Assembly: GCA_963738185.1 (NCBI GenBank)
Contig: CAVTVA010000001.1
Coordinates: 930,001 to 994,000, forward strand
Origin: AP-15 sp963738185
GTDB taxonomy: Bacteria > Pseudomonadota > Alphaproteobacteria > ATCC43930 > CGMCC-115725
Length of the DNA: 64,000 nt
Direction of reading: 5' to 3'
Of the stretch, positions 36,057 through 45,176 are shown piece by piece. Position 1 is the stretch's first letter. Each line of letters begins with the position of its first letter. The translations under genes and the position numbers were made by a program. Below the pieces are notes generated by a model. The model was not told where the DNA came from. It made no database searches and saw nothing but the letters and a program-made list of their open reading frames with translations.

Positions 36057-36130
36057 GCCCGGAGAGGACCGCGATTGACGCGCCCGGCGGCGGCCCCGAG
36101 CATCGGTCCGCATCAGCGCCTGGGGGGCCA

Positions 36131-36820
36131 ATGACCGCGTCACCGCAACCCCGCCATTACCGGGTCATCTACGCCGACCCGCCCTGGACCTTTTCGACCT
36201 ATTCGCGCAAGGGCAAGGGGCGCAGTGCCGAAGCCTATTACGACTGCATGTCGCTCGCCGACATCAAGGCGCTGCCGGTGGCCGACTGGGCGGCCGACGA
36301 TTGCGTGCTGCTGCTGTGGATCACCGACCCGTTGCTGCAGACCGCTTTCGAGGTGATCCGCGCCTGGGGATTCACCTACAAGACCGTCGGCTTTTATTGG
36401 GCGAAGCTCAACAAATCGGCTGACCCCACGGTTTACAACGACGCCGGCTTTTTCACCGGGCTGGGCTTCTGGACCCGGGCCAACCCGGAACTGTGCCTGC
36501 TGGCGACCCGCGGCCATCCGCATCGCCGCCGCGCCGACGTCAAAAAGCTGATCGTCTCGCCGCGCCGCGAGCACAGCCGCAAGCCCGAGGCGGCGTATCA
36601 GCGCATCGAGGCGCTATGCGAGGGGCCCTATCTCGAACTGTTCGCCCGCGCCTCACGCCCCGGCTGGGACCGTTGGGGCGCCGAATCGGATCGGCACCTG
36701 CTGGGGCCGCGGCGCTGGCGCGCCGACAGCTACCCCGACGCGCCGCAGGCCGCGGTACCATTAGAGATGTTCAACTTTGCCGCCCGCGCAGCGGGGGTCC
36801 AGAGCCTGCCCCTGGCGTGA
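36131..36820 (+). CDS. MT-A70 family adenine-N6 methyltransferase
   Basis: A 229-aa protein with the catalytic DPPW in VIYADPPWTFS (residues 14-21), the substrate region WITDPLLQTAFEVIRAWGFTYKTVGFYWAKL and the SAM-binding part. FTGLGFWTRANPELCLLATRG and the closing HSRKPE..YQRIE and LELFARASRPGWDRWG are typical. Such enzymes methylate adenine in DNA; many are of phage origin. There is no restriction endonuclease gene beside it, so it is an orphan methylase that could be epigenetic or protective. Intact. Confidence 0.92.
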   Translation: MTASPQPRHYRVIYADPPWTFSTYSRKGKGRSAEAYYDCMSLADIKALPVADWAADDCVLLLWITDPLLQTAFEVIRAWGFTYKTVGFYWAKLNKSADPTVYNDAGFFTGLGFWTRANPELCLLATRGHPHRRRADVKKLIVSPRREHSRKPEAAYQRIEALCEGPYLELFARASRPGWDRWGAESDRHLLGPRRWRADSYPDAPQAAVPLEMFNFAARAAGVQSLPLA

Positions 36821-36979
36821 ACAGGGGCCGGAGGCGCGGTGTTGGCGCCCCTGGGTGCCGCTTTCGCGGGCATGACGAGAAATGAGGAGGGTACCAACTG
36901 TCGAAGTCGTACCAGTAGCTTCTCGGTTCATGGCGCTTAACCATCAACGACAATCCGCGGGTGATCTTCGGGCGGCGGC

Positions 36980-37507
36980 ATGATCGGCTGGGCGCTGCGC
37001 TGGGTGTTGATGTGGTGCGGCGCTGCCGTCGTTTGCGTCGCCGTGGTCGACCGTGACACGTGGCTGCCGCCGAGCGGCGCGGCGAGATCCGAGATCGTCC
37101 CGCACGCGGCAACCGCTGCCGAGGCGCAGCCGAGCCCGGCTTTCGACACCCTCGTCTATCCCGCCGATCGGGCGGGCCACGTGATCATCGGTGCGGTTGT
37201 CAACGGCGCGCCGATGCGCATGCTGGTCGATACCGGGGCCAGCCTCGTCACCCTGACCCCGGCGGACGCGCGCGCCGCCGGCATCGACTCCGGCGAGCTC
37301 GTGTTCGACCGCCGCGCCAGCACCGCCAATGGCGTCGTGCGCATGGCGCTGGTGACCTTGCGCGAGATTCGCGTCGGCCAGCTGTCGCTCGGCGAGGTCC
37401 GCGCCGCCGTCATCGAGCATCTCGATGTATCATTGCTGGGCATGAGCTTTCTTGGCCGACTGCGGAGCTACGAGATGCGCGACGGCAAGCTGACGATCAC
37501 CTGGTAG
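36980..37507 (+). CDS. Retropepsin-like aspartic protease, clan AA (TIGR02281 type)
   Basis: A 175-aa membrane-anchored protease. One N-terminal transmembrane segment (about residues 3-22) is followed by a linker and then the catalytic MLVDTGASLVTL near residue 83, with the flap and the closing LLGMSFLGRLRSYEMRDGKLTI. Only one DTGA is present, so it must act as a homodimer like retropepsins. The domain would face the periplasm. The natural substrate is unknown. The 159 bases upstream hold no gene. Confidence 0.88.
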   Translation: MIGWALRWVLMWCGAAVVCVAVVDRDTWLPPSGAARSEIVPHAATAAEAQPSPAFDTLVYPADRAGHVIIGAVVNGAPMRMLVDTGASLVTLTPADARAAGIDSGELVFDRRASTANGVVRMALVTLREIRVGQLSLGEVRAAVIEHLDVSLLGMSFLGRLRSYEMRDGKLTITW

Positions 37508-37516
37508 CTCGGGCCT

Positions 37517-38140
37517 TTGGCGGGGGATGAGCGACAGCGCGAGCGGCTGATCCGGCAGGCGTTCCGGCTCGAATGGCTGACACTCGGCTGGATGGCGATC
37601 GAGGCCGTGGTCGCGGTTTGGTCGGGGGTGATGGCGCACAGCCTCAGCCTGACCGCGTTCGGCCTCGACAGCGTGATCGAGCTCGCCTCCGCCGGGGTGC
37701 TGATCTGGCGCCTGATGGGCGAGCTGCGGCTCGGCCGCGAAATCTCGGAAAACATCGAGCAGACGGCCCGCCGGATCGCCGGCGTCCTGCTCCTGGCGCT
37801 CTCAGTTTATGTCGTCGCGGCCGCCGGCTGGAGCCTGTGGCGCGGCCACGGGCAGGCCTTCTCCTGGCCGGGGCTCGCGATCGCGCTGTTGGCGACGCCG
37901 GTCATGCTGTGGCTGGTGCGGCGCAAGCGCGAATTGGCCGAACGGCTCGGCAGCCGGGCGTTACGGGCCGACGCCGCCGAGGGGGTCGCCTGCCTGTGGC
38001 TGTCCCTGGTCGTGGTCGTCGGCTTCATCGCCCAGCTCATATTCGCCGCGTGGTGGATCGATGCGCTGGCGTCGCTGGCGATCGTCTGGTTTTTGGTCCG
38101 CGAAGGGCGGGAGGCGCTGGCCGGGGACGACGATGATTGA
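37517..38140 (+). CDS. Cation transporter (cation-efflux-like membrane protein)
   Basis: A 207-aa integral membrane protein with about five or six hydrophobic segments. The first helices hold WLTLGWMAIEAVVAV, SLSLTAFGLDSVIELASAGVLIWRL, a pattern shared with cation-diffusion-facilitator/TMEM163-like transporters (conserved Asp in the second helix). A later SRALRADAAEGVACLWLSLVVV is the other metal-site helix. There is no long His-rich loop and no C-terminal cytosolic domain, so it is a minimal form. The start may be TTG at 37517 or a codon close by. The metal is unknown. Confidence 0.75.
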   Translation: MAGDERQRERLIRQAFRLEWLTLGWMAIEAVVAVWSGVMAHSLSLTAFGLDSVIELASAGVLIWRLMGELRLGREISENIEQTARRIAGVLLLALSVYVVAAAGWSLWRGHGQAFSWPGLAIALLATPVMLWLVRRKRELAERLGSRALRADAAEGVACLWLSLVVVVGFIAQLIFAAWWIDALASLAIVWFLVREGREALAGDDDD

Positions 38141-38223
38141 CCAGGCCACGATCCGATCACGTCAACCGTTTCTGTGTCGCCCGCAGGAAGGAGCATGTGA
38201 AAAAGTTATGCTTCCGAACAAAG

Positions 38224-38345
38224 GTCATTCCGGGGCGGTCCGAAGGGCCGAGCCCGGAACCCAAGAACACCCATATTTTCAATTGTTCGCAGTCCCGTGT
38301 TCATAGGTTCCGGGCTCGCGGGCGGTGCCCGCGACCCGGAATGAC
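38224..38345. repeat. Miniature inverted-repeat element (122 bp)
   Basis: The ends are perfect 10-bp inverted repeats, GTCATTCCGG (38224-38233) and CCGGAATGAC (38336-38345). Inside there are further palindromes (GCCCGGAACC/GGTTCCGGGC and GCGGGC..GCCCGC). No coding potential. The remaining part of the 38141-38468 interval holds no gene. Confidence 0.75.
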
Positions 38346-38468
38346 AGCGTTTTGGTACTCATTCACACGTTCGAAAGCGGAAACGACGGTTCAATACGAT
38401 CGACAAGCGCGCTGCTCGGAGCGCCCGCTTTATCCGGCTTTACATGGTGCGATGCGGCGCTACTGCCC

Positions 38469-39527
38469 TCAGATCGCGTACAGATTTTCCGGCGCGGCCG
38501 GCATCCGGCCGTGCTCGACTTCTTTGACGGCGGCGATCAGCTTGAGATGGGTCGGAGCGGGGCGGCCGATCTCGGCGCCCTTTTCGGCGATCAGCCCGTT
38601 GATGAAATCGATCTCGGTGCGCCTTCCCTTGATCATGTCCTGGCCCATCGAGGGGCGCTGCAAATCGCTGCGCGTGTTCGAGCCGGCCTCGGCCAGAATC
38701 TGCAATTCGATCTCGTCGAGCGCCTTCTCGTCGCCCTCGCCGGCGCGCGCCAGGGTTTCGGGATCGTGCATGCGGATATGCTCGAGCTGGTAGCCGAGCG
38801 CCTGGCCGACCCGCACTGCTTCGCCGCCGAGGCGGATGCTGAGCCGGCGAATCCGGTCGTGCCGGTCCATGCCGTTGCCGGAAAGCCCGGTCGAGGCGCC
38901 GATGCCGTTCCTCATGCCGTTGACGCACAATTTCGACCAGCGCTCGCCCCATAGATTGCGCGTCGGTTTGACGGTATCGATTGTGGCGATCATCGCCGCC
39001 AATTCTTCGAGCCGCTTGGTGATGCGGCCATGGACCTCGCCGACGCGATAGACCTCGTGGTGCGAGGCGCCCTTGGCCACGGTGCGGCGCACCCGGCCGG
39101 GCGCATAGAGCTCGGCCGCGAGCAACGCCGGGATGGCACCAACCGTCTTGTCCCAGCCGACAACTCCGGCGATCCGCTCCTCGTTCATGCAGTTCTGCAA
39201 TGAGACCACATAGCCGTCGGGCGCCAAATACTGCCCGATCAATGCTGCCGCCCATAGGGTGTCATAGGATTTGACGGCGATCATCGCGATGTCGATCGGC
39301 TTTTCCTTGGCCAGATGCTGCAGTTCGGTCAGGTGCATCGTCTTCGGCCGGGCGCAGACGAACTCTTCCTGCGTCACCCCTTCGATCGCCAGCCCGTTGT
39401 TGCGGATCGCCTCGATATGCTCGGGCCAGGGATCGATCAGGGTGACGTCGAACCCGTTATGCGCGAGCTGTCCGCCGGTGTAGCCGCCGATCGCGCCCGC
39501 GCCGATCACCGCAATCCGTCTGTCCAT
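38469..39527 (-). CDS. Ketopantoate reductase family protein
   Basis: A 352-aa NADP-dependent dehydrogenase. The N-terminal Rossmann motif is RIAVIGAGAIGGYTGGQLAHNG. Then come IDIAMIAVKSYDT, VVSLQNCMNEERI (the Asn of the active site) and the C-terminal helical domain with the conserved Lys-Asn region LWGERWSKLCVNGMRNGIGAST and RPSMGQDMIKGRRTEIDFINGLI. This is the PanE/ApbA fold; the length and neighbours do not prove that ketopantoate is the substrate. It is divergent from an oxaloacetate-decarboxylase-like gene, with an interspersed repeat between. Confidence 0.88.
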   Translation of the reverse strand: MDRRIAVIGAGAIGGYTGGQLAHNGFDVTLIDPWPEHIEAIRNNGLAIEGVTQEEFVCARPKTMHLTELQHLAKEKPIDIAMIAVKSYDTLWAAALIGQYLAPDGYVVSLQNCMNEERIAGVVGWDKTVGAIPALLAAELYAPGRVRRTVAKGASHHEVYRVGEVHGRITKRLEELAAMIATIDTVKPTRNLWGERWSKLCVNGMRNGIGASTGLSGNGMDRHDRIRRLSIRLGGEAVRVGQALGYQLEHIRMHDPETLARAGEGDEKALDEIELQILAEAGSNTRSDLQRPSMGQDMIKGRRTEIDFINGLIAEKGAEIGRPAPTHLKLIAAVKEVEHGRMPAAPENLYAI

Positions 39528-39547
39528 GATCTCCTCCTCTCCGAACT

Positions 39548-39644
39548 GTCATTGCGACCCGCGGGCTCGACCCGCGGGGAGGCAATCTCGGCCAATCGGG
39601 CGCGTCACATCGGATTGCTGCGTCGCTCCGCTCCTCGCAATGAC
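39548..39644. repeat. Interspersed repeat with GTCATTGCGA ends
   Basis: The left end GTCATTGCGA and the right end TCGCAATGAC are inverted. A hairpin CCCGCGGGCTCGACCCGCGGG lies inside. The same ends occur at 59851-59970, so this is a dispersed miniature repeat family. It sits in the promoter region of two divergent genes. Confidence 0.75.
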
Positions 39645-39728
39645 GACAAAGCCTTTGAGTCGCGTCGGCGCATGATAAGCTGACCCCCGAGAGAAACCAT
39701 CCGGTAAACCTTCGAGGACGCTGCCAAG

Positions 39729-40595
39729 ATGAACTGGACCGAACGGCGCGAGCGCTTTCGCGCGCTCCTTTCCGGAAACCGCTGCGTGCATCCGGGCTCG
39801 GTGTATGACGCGATCTCCGCGCGCATCGCCGAGGATCTCGGCTTCGAGGTGGGCATGTTCTCGGGCTCGATCGGCTCGATGGCGGTGCTCGGCGCGCCCG
39901 ATCTGGTGGTCCTGACCCTGAGCGAATTTGCCGCCCAGGCCAACCGCATCTGCCGGGCCGGCAACTTGGCGCTCTTGGTCGATGCCGACCACGGCTACGG
40001 CAACGCGCTCAATGTGCGCCGCACCGTCGAGGAGCTGGAAACCGCCGGCATCTGCGCCATGTCGATCGAGGACACCGTATTGCCGCGGCCCTACGGCACC
40101 GACGGCAAGCCGAGCCTGAGCTCGGTCGAGGAGGGCGTCGGCAAGATGAAAGCGGCGCTGTCGGCGCGCCAGGACAAGAATCTGGTCATCGCCGGGCGCA
40201 CCAGCGCCTTGGCGATCGCCAATGTCGACGAGGCAGTCAAGCGGGCCAAGGCCTATGAGGCGGCCGGGGTCGATGCGGTGTTTCTCGCCGGCGGGGTCAC
40301 CGTCGAGGCGGTCGAAGCGGTGTCGTCGGCGATCCGCATCCCGCTGATCCTCGGCGGCGGCAGCGGCCAGCTCGGCGACCTCGGCTGGCTCGGTGCGCAT
40401 CGGGTCCGGGTGGCGTTGCAGACCCACGCGCCGTTCTCGGCGGCGGTGCAGGCGGTCTACAACACGCTGAAGGCGCTGCGCGACGGCGCCAAGCCCGGCG
40501 ATCTCGCCGGCATCGCCGCGCCCGAGCTGATGCGGCGGGTCACCCGCGCCGACGATTATCAGCGCTGGACCAGGGACTATCTGGGCGGCGTTTAG
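39729..40595 (+). CDS. Isocitrate lyase/PEP mutase family protein, oxaloacetate decarboxylase-like
   Basis: A 288-aa TIM-barrel enzyme. HPGSVYDAISARIAEDLGFE opens the barrel. MFSGSIGSMAVLGAPDLVVLTLSEFAAQA is the motif of the PA4872-type oxaloacetate decarboxylases. The Mg2+ site is LVDADHGYGNALNV, and SIEDTVLPRPYG replaces the catalytic Cys segment (KKCGH) of true isocitrate lyases, consistent with a decarboxylase. It should convert oxaloacetate to pyruvate in the cytosol. Divergent from the ketopantoate-reductase family gene. Confidence 0.88.
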   Translation: MNWTERRERFRALLSGNRCVHPGSVYDAISARIAEDLGFEVGMFSGSIGSMAVLGAPDLVVLTLSEFAAQANRICRAGNLALLVDADHGYGNALNVRRTVEELETAGICAMSIEDTVLPRPYGTDGKPSLSSVEEGVGKMKAALSARQDKNLVIAGRTSALAIANVDEAVKRAKAYEAAGVDAVFLAGGVTVEAVEAVSSAIRIPLILGGGSGQLGDLGWLGAHRVRVALQTHAPFSAAVQAVYNTLKALRDGAKPGDLAGIAAPELMRRVTRADDYQRWTRDYLGGV

Positions 40596-40797
40596 CGCGG
40601 CTCGGCCCAACGGATTGATCGGCTGATCATCCGGGCGGAATTGTGCTGCTGCTTGCGTTTGGGTAGAAGATGCCGGTCTCCGGAACAAATTCCGGGGGAA
40701 GGCGGGCGAGGGTTGTGCCGCGCGTGCCTATGTTCTTTGACGATCCCTCCGCCTTGCGCTCCCGAGCCTCCGATCCCGCGACCGAAAGAGCAATTCC

Positions 40798-41139
40798 GTG
40801 CGACCGACCCTGCTGGCAATCGTGCTTTTTTGCGCTGCCGCGTGCGCCCCGCAGCCGGTGCGTCCGGGGATTCTGCTGCTGAGCAACCCGCATTTCGGCC
40901 CGACCAATGTCGAGGCGGTGATCACCGCCAATCCGGATTGCGCCGCGCGCGGCCCCGGCTACGTCTCGACCCTGGAGTTTCTGCTGCCGAGCGACGCCAC
41001 CAGGTTCATCGACGTCCCGCCCGGCGCCGAAATCTGCTGGCGGCGCGATCGCGACCCCAACCAGCCGGTCGCCGGGCAATGGTCGCCCTGGGATCGGGCC
41101 TATGTCGCCCCAGGCACGACCATCGACGCGAATTTGTAA
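40798..41139 (+). CDS. Hypothetical lipoprotein, 113 aa
   Basis: The GTG start gives MRPTLLAIVLFCAAACAPQ, a lipoprotein signal peptide with a lipobox ending in Cys 16. The mature part is a small beta-rich domain (NVEAVITANPDCAAR, RFIDVPPGAEICWRRDRD). Similar unnamed lipoproteins occur in alphaproteobacteria. No function can be given. Converges on tonB. Confidence 0.65.
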   Translation: MRPTLLAIVLFCAAACAPQPVRPGILLLSNPHFGPTNVEAVITANPDCAARGPGYVSTLEFLLPSDATRFIDVPPGAEICWRRDRDPNQPVAGQWSPWDRAYVAPGTTIDANL

Positions 41140-41163
41140 GACTGGCCTCAAAGACGGGCGCGC

Positions 41164-41929
41164 TCACTGCCCGAGGCTGAACCGGATCGCCACCGAAACC
41201 GCGATGCTCGCCTCGTCCATGCCGGGCGGGAAGGGCGGCAAGGTGGCGCCGCGCATCATGTCATCGATAGCGGCGTCGAGGTCGGGGTAGCCGGTGCTCC
41301 TGACAATGGCGAATTGCGCCACCCGGCCGTCGCGCTCGACCACGAAATGCAGCACCGCGCGCCCCTCCTCGCCCCGTTCGCGAGCGGTTTCGGGGTAGCG
41401 CTTGTGCGCTTCGAGCCATTGGCTCAACAGCGCGCGATAGCCGGGGCTGATCGCGGTTGAGGGAGCGGGGGGGCGGGTCGGCGCCAGGGGTGCGCGCGGC
41501 TCCGGGGTCGCTGGCGGGGTGTATGGCAGATAAGGCTGGCGCGGCTCCATCCGCGGCTCGACCCGCGTTCGACCCGCCGCGGAACGCGCTCGGGCAACGG
41601 CGGAACCGGGGGCTTGGGCGGGGGTGGCGGCGGAGGCGGCGGTTCTATCGCGATCGCCGGCGCCTGCGGCGCGGGTGGCGGCGGCTTGATCGCAACAGCC
41701 GGAGGCGGCGGAGGTGGCGGAGGTGGCGTGGCGGCCGGAGGTGGCGGGGGTGCTGGCGGCGGCGGGGCGGGCGGCTTGGCCGGTTGCGGCAGTGACGGCG
41801 CGAGCGCGACCTCGATCCCCTTGGCGGGCGGCGGCACTACCGGCGGCGGCGGCGCCGGCAGCAGCAGCAGCAAGGCCAGCACAATGGCGTGCGCCGCCAG
41901 CGACAGCGCCAGCGAAACCTTGAAGCCGG

Positions 41930-41933
<4 letters not shown>
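41164..41933 (-). CDS. tonB: TonB-family energy transducer, one frameshift
   Basis: About 256 aa. The GTG start overlaps the exbD stop. An N-terminal membrane anchor (KVSLALSLAAHAIVLALLLLL) is followed by a very long Pro-rich spacer, with runs of Pro broken by KPPAPPPPAP and similar. The frame shifts near 41560 and continues as PRQPYLPYTPPATP into the TonB C-terminal domain (RYPETARERGEEGRAVLHFVV, VAQFAIVRSTGYPDLDAAIDDMMRGATLPPFPPG). TonB couples the proton motive force to outer-membrane receptors. Together with the next two genes it forms an exbB-exbD-tonB operon. Confidence 0.85.
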
Positions 41934-42364
<431 letters not shown>

Positions 42365-42367
42365 CGC

Positions 42368-43084
42368 TCAACCCTCCGGCGAAATCCGCTCGAAGAGGCG
42401 CAGCGAGCGCCCGATCAGCCCTTGCATGCGCCCGGCGAGCCGCCCCAGATCGACCGCGAACTTGTTGTAGGCGACGACCGCTGGGATCGCCGCGACCAGC
42501 CCCATCGCGGTCGCGAACAGCGCTTCGGCAATCCCCGGCGCCACCACCGCGAGGCTGGTGTTGTTGGCCGCGGCGATGCCGGCAAAGCTGCGCATGATCC
42601 CCCAGACCGTGCCGAACAGCCCGATGAACGGAGCAGCCGAGCCGAGGGTGGCGAGAAACGGCAGGCGCGCTTCGAGGCGGCGCAGCTCGGCATTCAGCAC
42701 CAGCCGCATCGCCCGCTCGATCCGCTCGCGCCGCTCGCGCCGCTCGCCCGCGGTCTCAGGCGCGCTCTCAGGCGCGGTCTCGGGGGCCGGCCACGCCGCG
42801 GCCGTGCTCTCGGCCCAGCCGGCGGCCAGAACCAGACCGGCCGGGTCGGCATCGTCGCGCCGGCCGGAGGACGCGGTCAGCTCCGCGGCCGAATGCGCGG
42901 CGGCCAGGCGCCGCTCATGCGCCTGGAGCGAGCGGCGCACGACGCCGAGCCGCCACACCTTGTCGATGATCACCGCCCAACTCCACACCGAGGCCGCGAG
43001 CAGCAGCAGCAGCACGCATTTGACGACGATGTCGGCATGGTGGAACAGGCTGACGATCGAAAGGGATGCGGCGGGATCGAGCAC
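42368..43084 (-). CDS. exbB: ExbB/TolQ-family proton channel protein
   Basis: A 238-aa membrane protein. The GTG start at 43084 has GGAGG in place. Helix 1 lies near residues 16-40 (VVKCVLLLLLAASVWSWAVIIDKVW). The long cytoplasmic loop contains an unusual Glu/Ala/Pro-rich insertion. The family core follows: LPFLATLGSAAPFIGLFGTVWGIMRSF and LAVVAPGIAEALFATAMGLVAAIPAVVAYN. TolQ is equally possible by sequence, but the adjacent TonB-like gene favours ExbB. The upstream 16 codons of the frame are not used. Confidence 0.9.
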   Translation of the reverse strand: MLDPAASLSIVSLFHHADIVVKCVLLLLLAASVWSWAVIIDKVWRLGVVRRSLQAHERRLAAAHSAAELTASSGRRDDADPAGLVLAAGWAESTAAAWPAPETAPESAPETAGERRERRERIERAMRLVLNAELRRLEARLPFLATLGSAAPFIGLFGTVWGIMRSFAGIAAANNTSLAVVAPGIAEALFATAMGLVAAIPAVVAYNKFAVDLGRLAGRMQGLIGRSLRLFERISPEG

Positions 43085-43250
43085 AAGCAGCCTCCGCGAA
43101 TTTTTTGGCGAGCAAATACGGCAGGATTGCACGCATCATACTGTGCCTGATGGCAAAACCGGTAAGCGCGAAGCGCCCGGGTTTCGGGAGCCCTTACGCG
43201 CCGGCGGGTTTCGCCTTATCCTCGGCAATCCTCGAACGAGGAGCCAGCCC

Positions 43251-44024
43251 ATGAGAGCCGCGCTCGCCGCCGTCGCCGCCCTGGTCGCGCTGTCGCCGAT
43301 CGGGGCAGAGTGCGCCGCCCCGCAACCAGCCGCTGGGCCGCACGCCCCCGGTGTCGGCCTTGAAGTCGTGCTCGCGGCTGATGTCTCGCGCAGCATCGAC
43401 GACGGAGAATTCGAATTGCAGCGCAAGGGCTATGCCGCGGCGCTGACCGACCCGAGCGTGCTCAAGGCGATCCGGGGAAACAAGATCGGCGCGATCGCGG
43501 TGTGCTTTGTCGAATGGTCGGGCGAGGAGGACCAGCAGGTTGTGCTCGGCTGGACCGAGATCCGCAATGCAGAGGACGGCGGCGCCGCCGCGGCTACGAT
43601 CCTCAAGGCGCCGCGCTCCTTCACCGGCCGGACCTCGATTAGCGCCGCGATCGATTTCGCCAAGGCGTATTTCGCCAAGGCGAGATGGCCGGGCTCACGC
43701 CGCATCATCGACATCTCGGGCGACGGCACCAGCAATTCCGGCCGCCCGCTCGCCGATGCGCGCGATCAGGCGGTGGCCGCCGGCATCACCATCAACGGGC
43801 TGGCGATCATCAACGAGGAGGCGGATGCGGGCTATTCGGCCCACACCCATCCGCCTGGCGGTCTGCCCAACTACTATCGGCAGAACGTGATCGGCGGTCC
43901 CAACTCGTTTTTGCTCGTGGTCAAGAATTTCAAATCCTTCGCCGATGCGATGGCCAACAAGCTGAAAAAGGAGATCGACATCGCCGGCGGCCGGGAAGGC
44001 ACGCAGACCGCGGCACTGCGCTGA
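43251..44024 (+). CDS. DUF1194 domain-containing protein (VWA-like), exported
   Basis: A 257-aa secreted protein. The signal peptide is residues 1-22 (ending in ECAA). The domain begins GLEVVLAADVSRSIDDGEFELQR, an Asp-x-Ser-x-Ser MIDAS-type metal motif, with SFTGRTSISAAIDFAKAYF and RIIDISGDGTSNSGRPLADARDQ following the von Willebrand factor A pattern. DUF1194 proteins have no established role. GAGG lies before the ATG. It is divergent from exbB. Confidence 0.88.
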   Translation: MRAALAAVAALVALSPIGAECAAPQPAAGPHAPGVGLEVVLAADVSRSIDDGEFELQRKGYAAALTDPSVLKAIRGNKIGAIAVCFVEWSGEEDQQVVLGWTEIRNAEDGGAAAATILKAPRSFTGRTSISAAIDFAKAYFAKARWPGSRRIIDISGDGTSNSGRPLADARDQAVAAGITINGLAIINEEADAGYSAHTHPPGGLPNYYRQNVIGGPNSFLLVVKNFKSFADAMANKLKKEIDIAGGREGTQTAALR

Positions 44025-44149
44025 CGATCGCGGCTCGCCCTCCGCGACCGATCCCGGACGAGGACTCTGCCACGGTGGTCGGGCAGATGCCCGCGCGGCG
44101 GCGTTTTAGGGCCTATGGATTCTCCGCACAGCCTCCTAAACTCGGCGCG

Positions 44150-45109
44150 ATGACCAGCCGCCGCGATCTCTTTCCACCGATCGAGCCGTATCGCACCGGG
44201 ACCCTCCGGCTCGATCGCACACACACGATGTATTGGGAGGAATCGGGCAACCCGCGCGGCGCGCCGGTGGTGTTTCTGCATGGCGGTCCGGGGGCCGGGG
44301 CAACCGCGGTGCATCGCCGGTTTTTCGACCCGGATTGCTGGCGGATCGCGATTTTCGATCAGCGCGGCGCCGGCCGTTCAATCCCGCTCGGCGAGACCGA
44401 GGGCAATTCGCCAGCACACCTTGTCGCCGACATCGAGCGCTTGCGCCGCGAGCTCGGCGTCGAGCGCTGGCTGGTGTTTGGCGGCTCGTGGGGATCGACC
44501 TTGGCGCTCGATTACGCCGAAACCTATCCCGAGCACTGCGCCGGGCTGGTGCTGCGCGGGATTTTCCTGTGCCGGGCCGAGGAGGTCGACTGGTTTCTCT
44601 ATGGCGTGCGCCGAATTTTTCCCGAGGCGTGGCGCGCCTTCGCCGGGTTTCTCCCCGAGGCCGAGCGCGCCGACATTCTCGCCGGCTATCACCGCCGCCT
44701 GCTCGACCCCGACCCGGCGGTCCACATGCCGGCGGCGCGCGCCTGGAGCACGTACGAAGGCGCCTGCTCGACCTTGCTGCCAAACCCCGAGACGCTGTCC
44801 GTCTTCGGCGAGGAGCGGCTCGCCCTCGGCCTGGCGCGGATCGAAGCGCATTTCTTCCGCCGCCACCTGTTCGAGGGCGCCCGTGACCTAATTGCCCGGA
44901 TCGGGCAGATCCGCCACCTGCCAGGCGTTATCGTCCAGGGGCGCTACGACATGGTATGCCCGATCGGCAGCGCCGACGCGCTCGCCCGCGCCTGGCCCGA
45001 GGCGGAATACCGGATCGTTTCCGAAGCCGGCCATTCGGCGATGGAGCCGGGCATCCGCGAGCAGCTGGTGCTGGCGACCGAGCGCATGCTGCGGCGGGCG
45101 CGCTGGTAG
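44150..45109 (+). CDS. pip: Prolyl aminopeptidase
   Basis: A 319-aa alpha/beta hydrolase of family S33. The start region DLFPPIEPYRTGTLRLD, the oxyanion motif VVFLHGGPGAGA, the DQRGAGRS loop, the nucleophile elbow GGSWGSTLAL near residue 110, the cap domain with the conserved WSTYEGACSTL, and the C-terminal QGRYDMVCP and EAGHSA for Asp and His are all present. It releases N-terminal proline from peptides in the cytosol. Intact; the upstream frame is ignored. Confidence 0.95.
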   Translation: MTSRRDLFPPIEPYRTGTLRLDRTHTMYWEESGNPRGAPVVFLHGGPGAGATAVHRRFFDPDCWRIAIFDQRGAGRSIPLGETEGNSPAHLVADIERLRRELGVERWLVFGGSWGSTLALDYAETYPEHCAGLVLRGIFLCRAEEVDWFLYGVRRIFPEAWRAFAGFLPEAERADILAGYHRRLLDPDPAVHMPAARAWSTYEGACSTLLPNPETLSVFGEERLALGLARIEAHFFRRHLFEGARDLIARIGQIRHLPGVIVQGRYDMVCPIGSADALARAWPEAEYRIVSEAGHSAMEPGIREQLVLATERMLRRARW

Positions 45110-45176
45110 CGCCTGGCCTCGCGATTGCGGTTAGAATAGGCCGCCGCAATCCGCGCGCAAGCTGCAGGAGAGCAAT

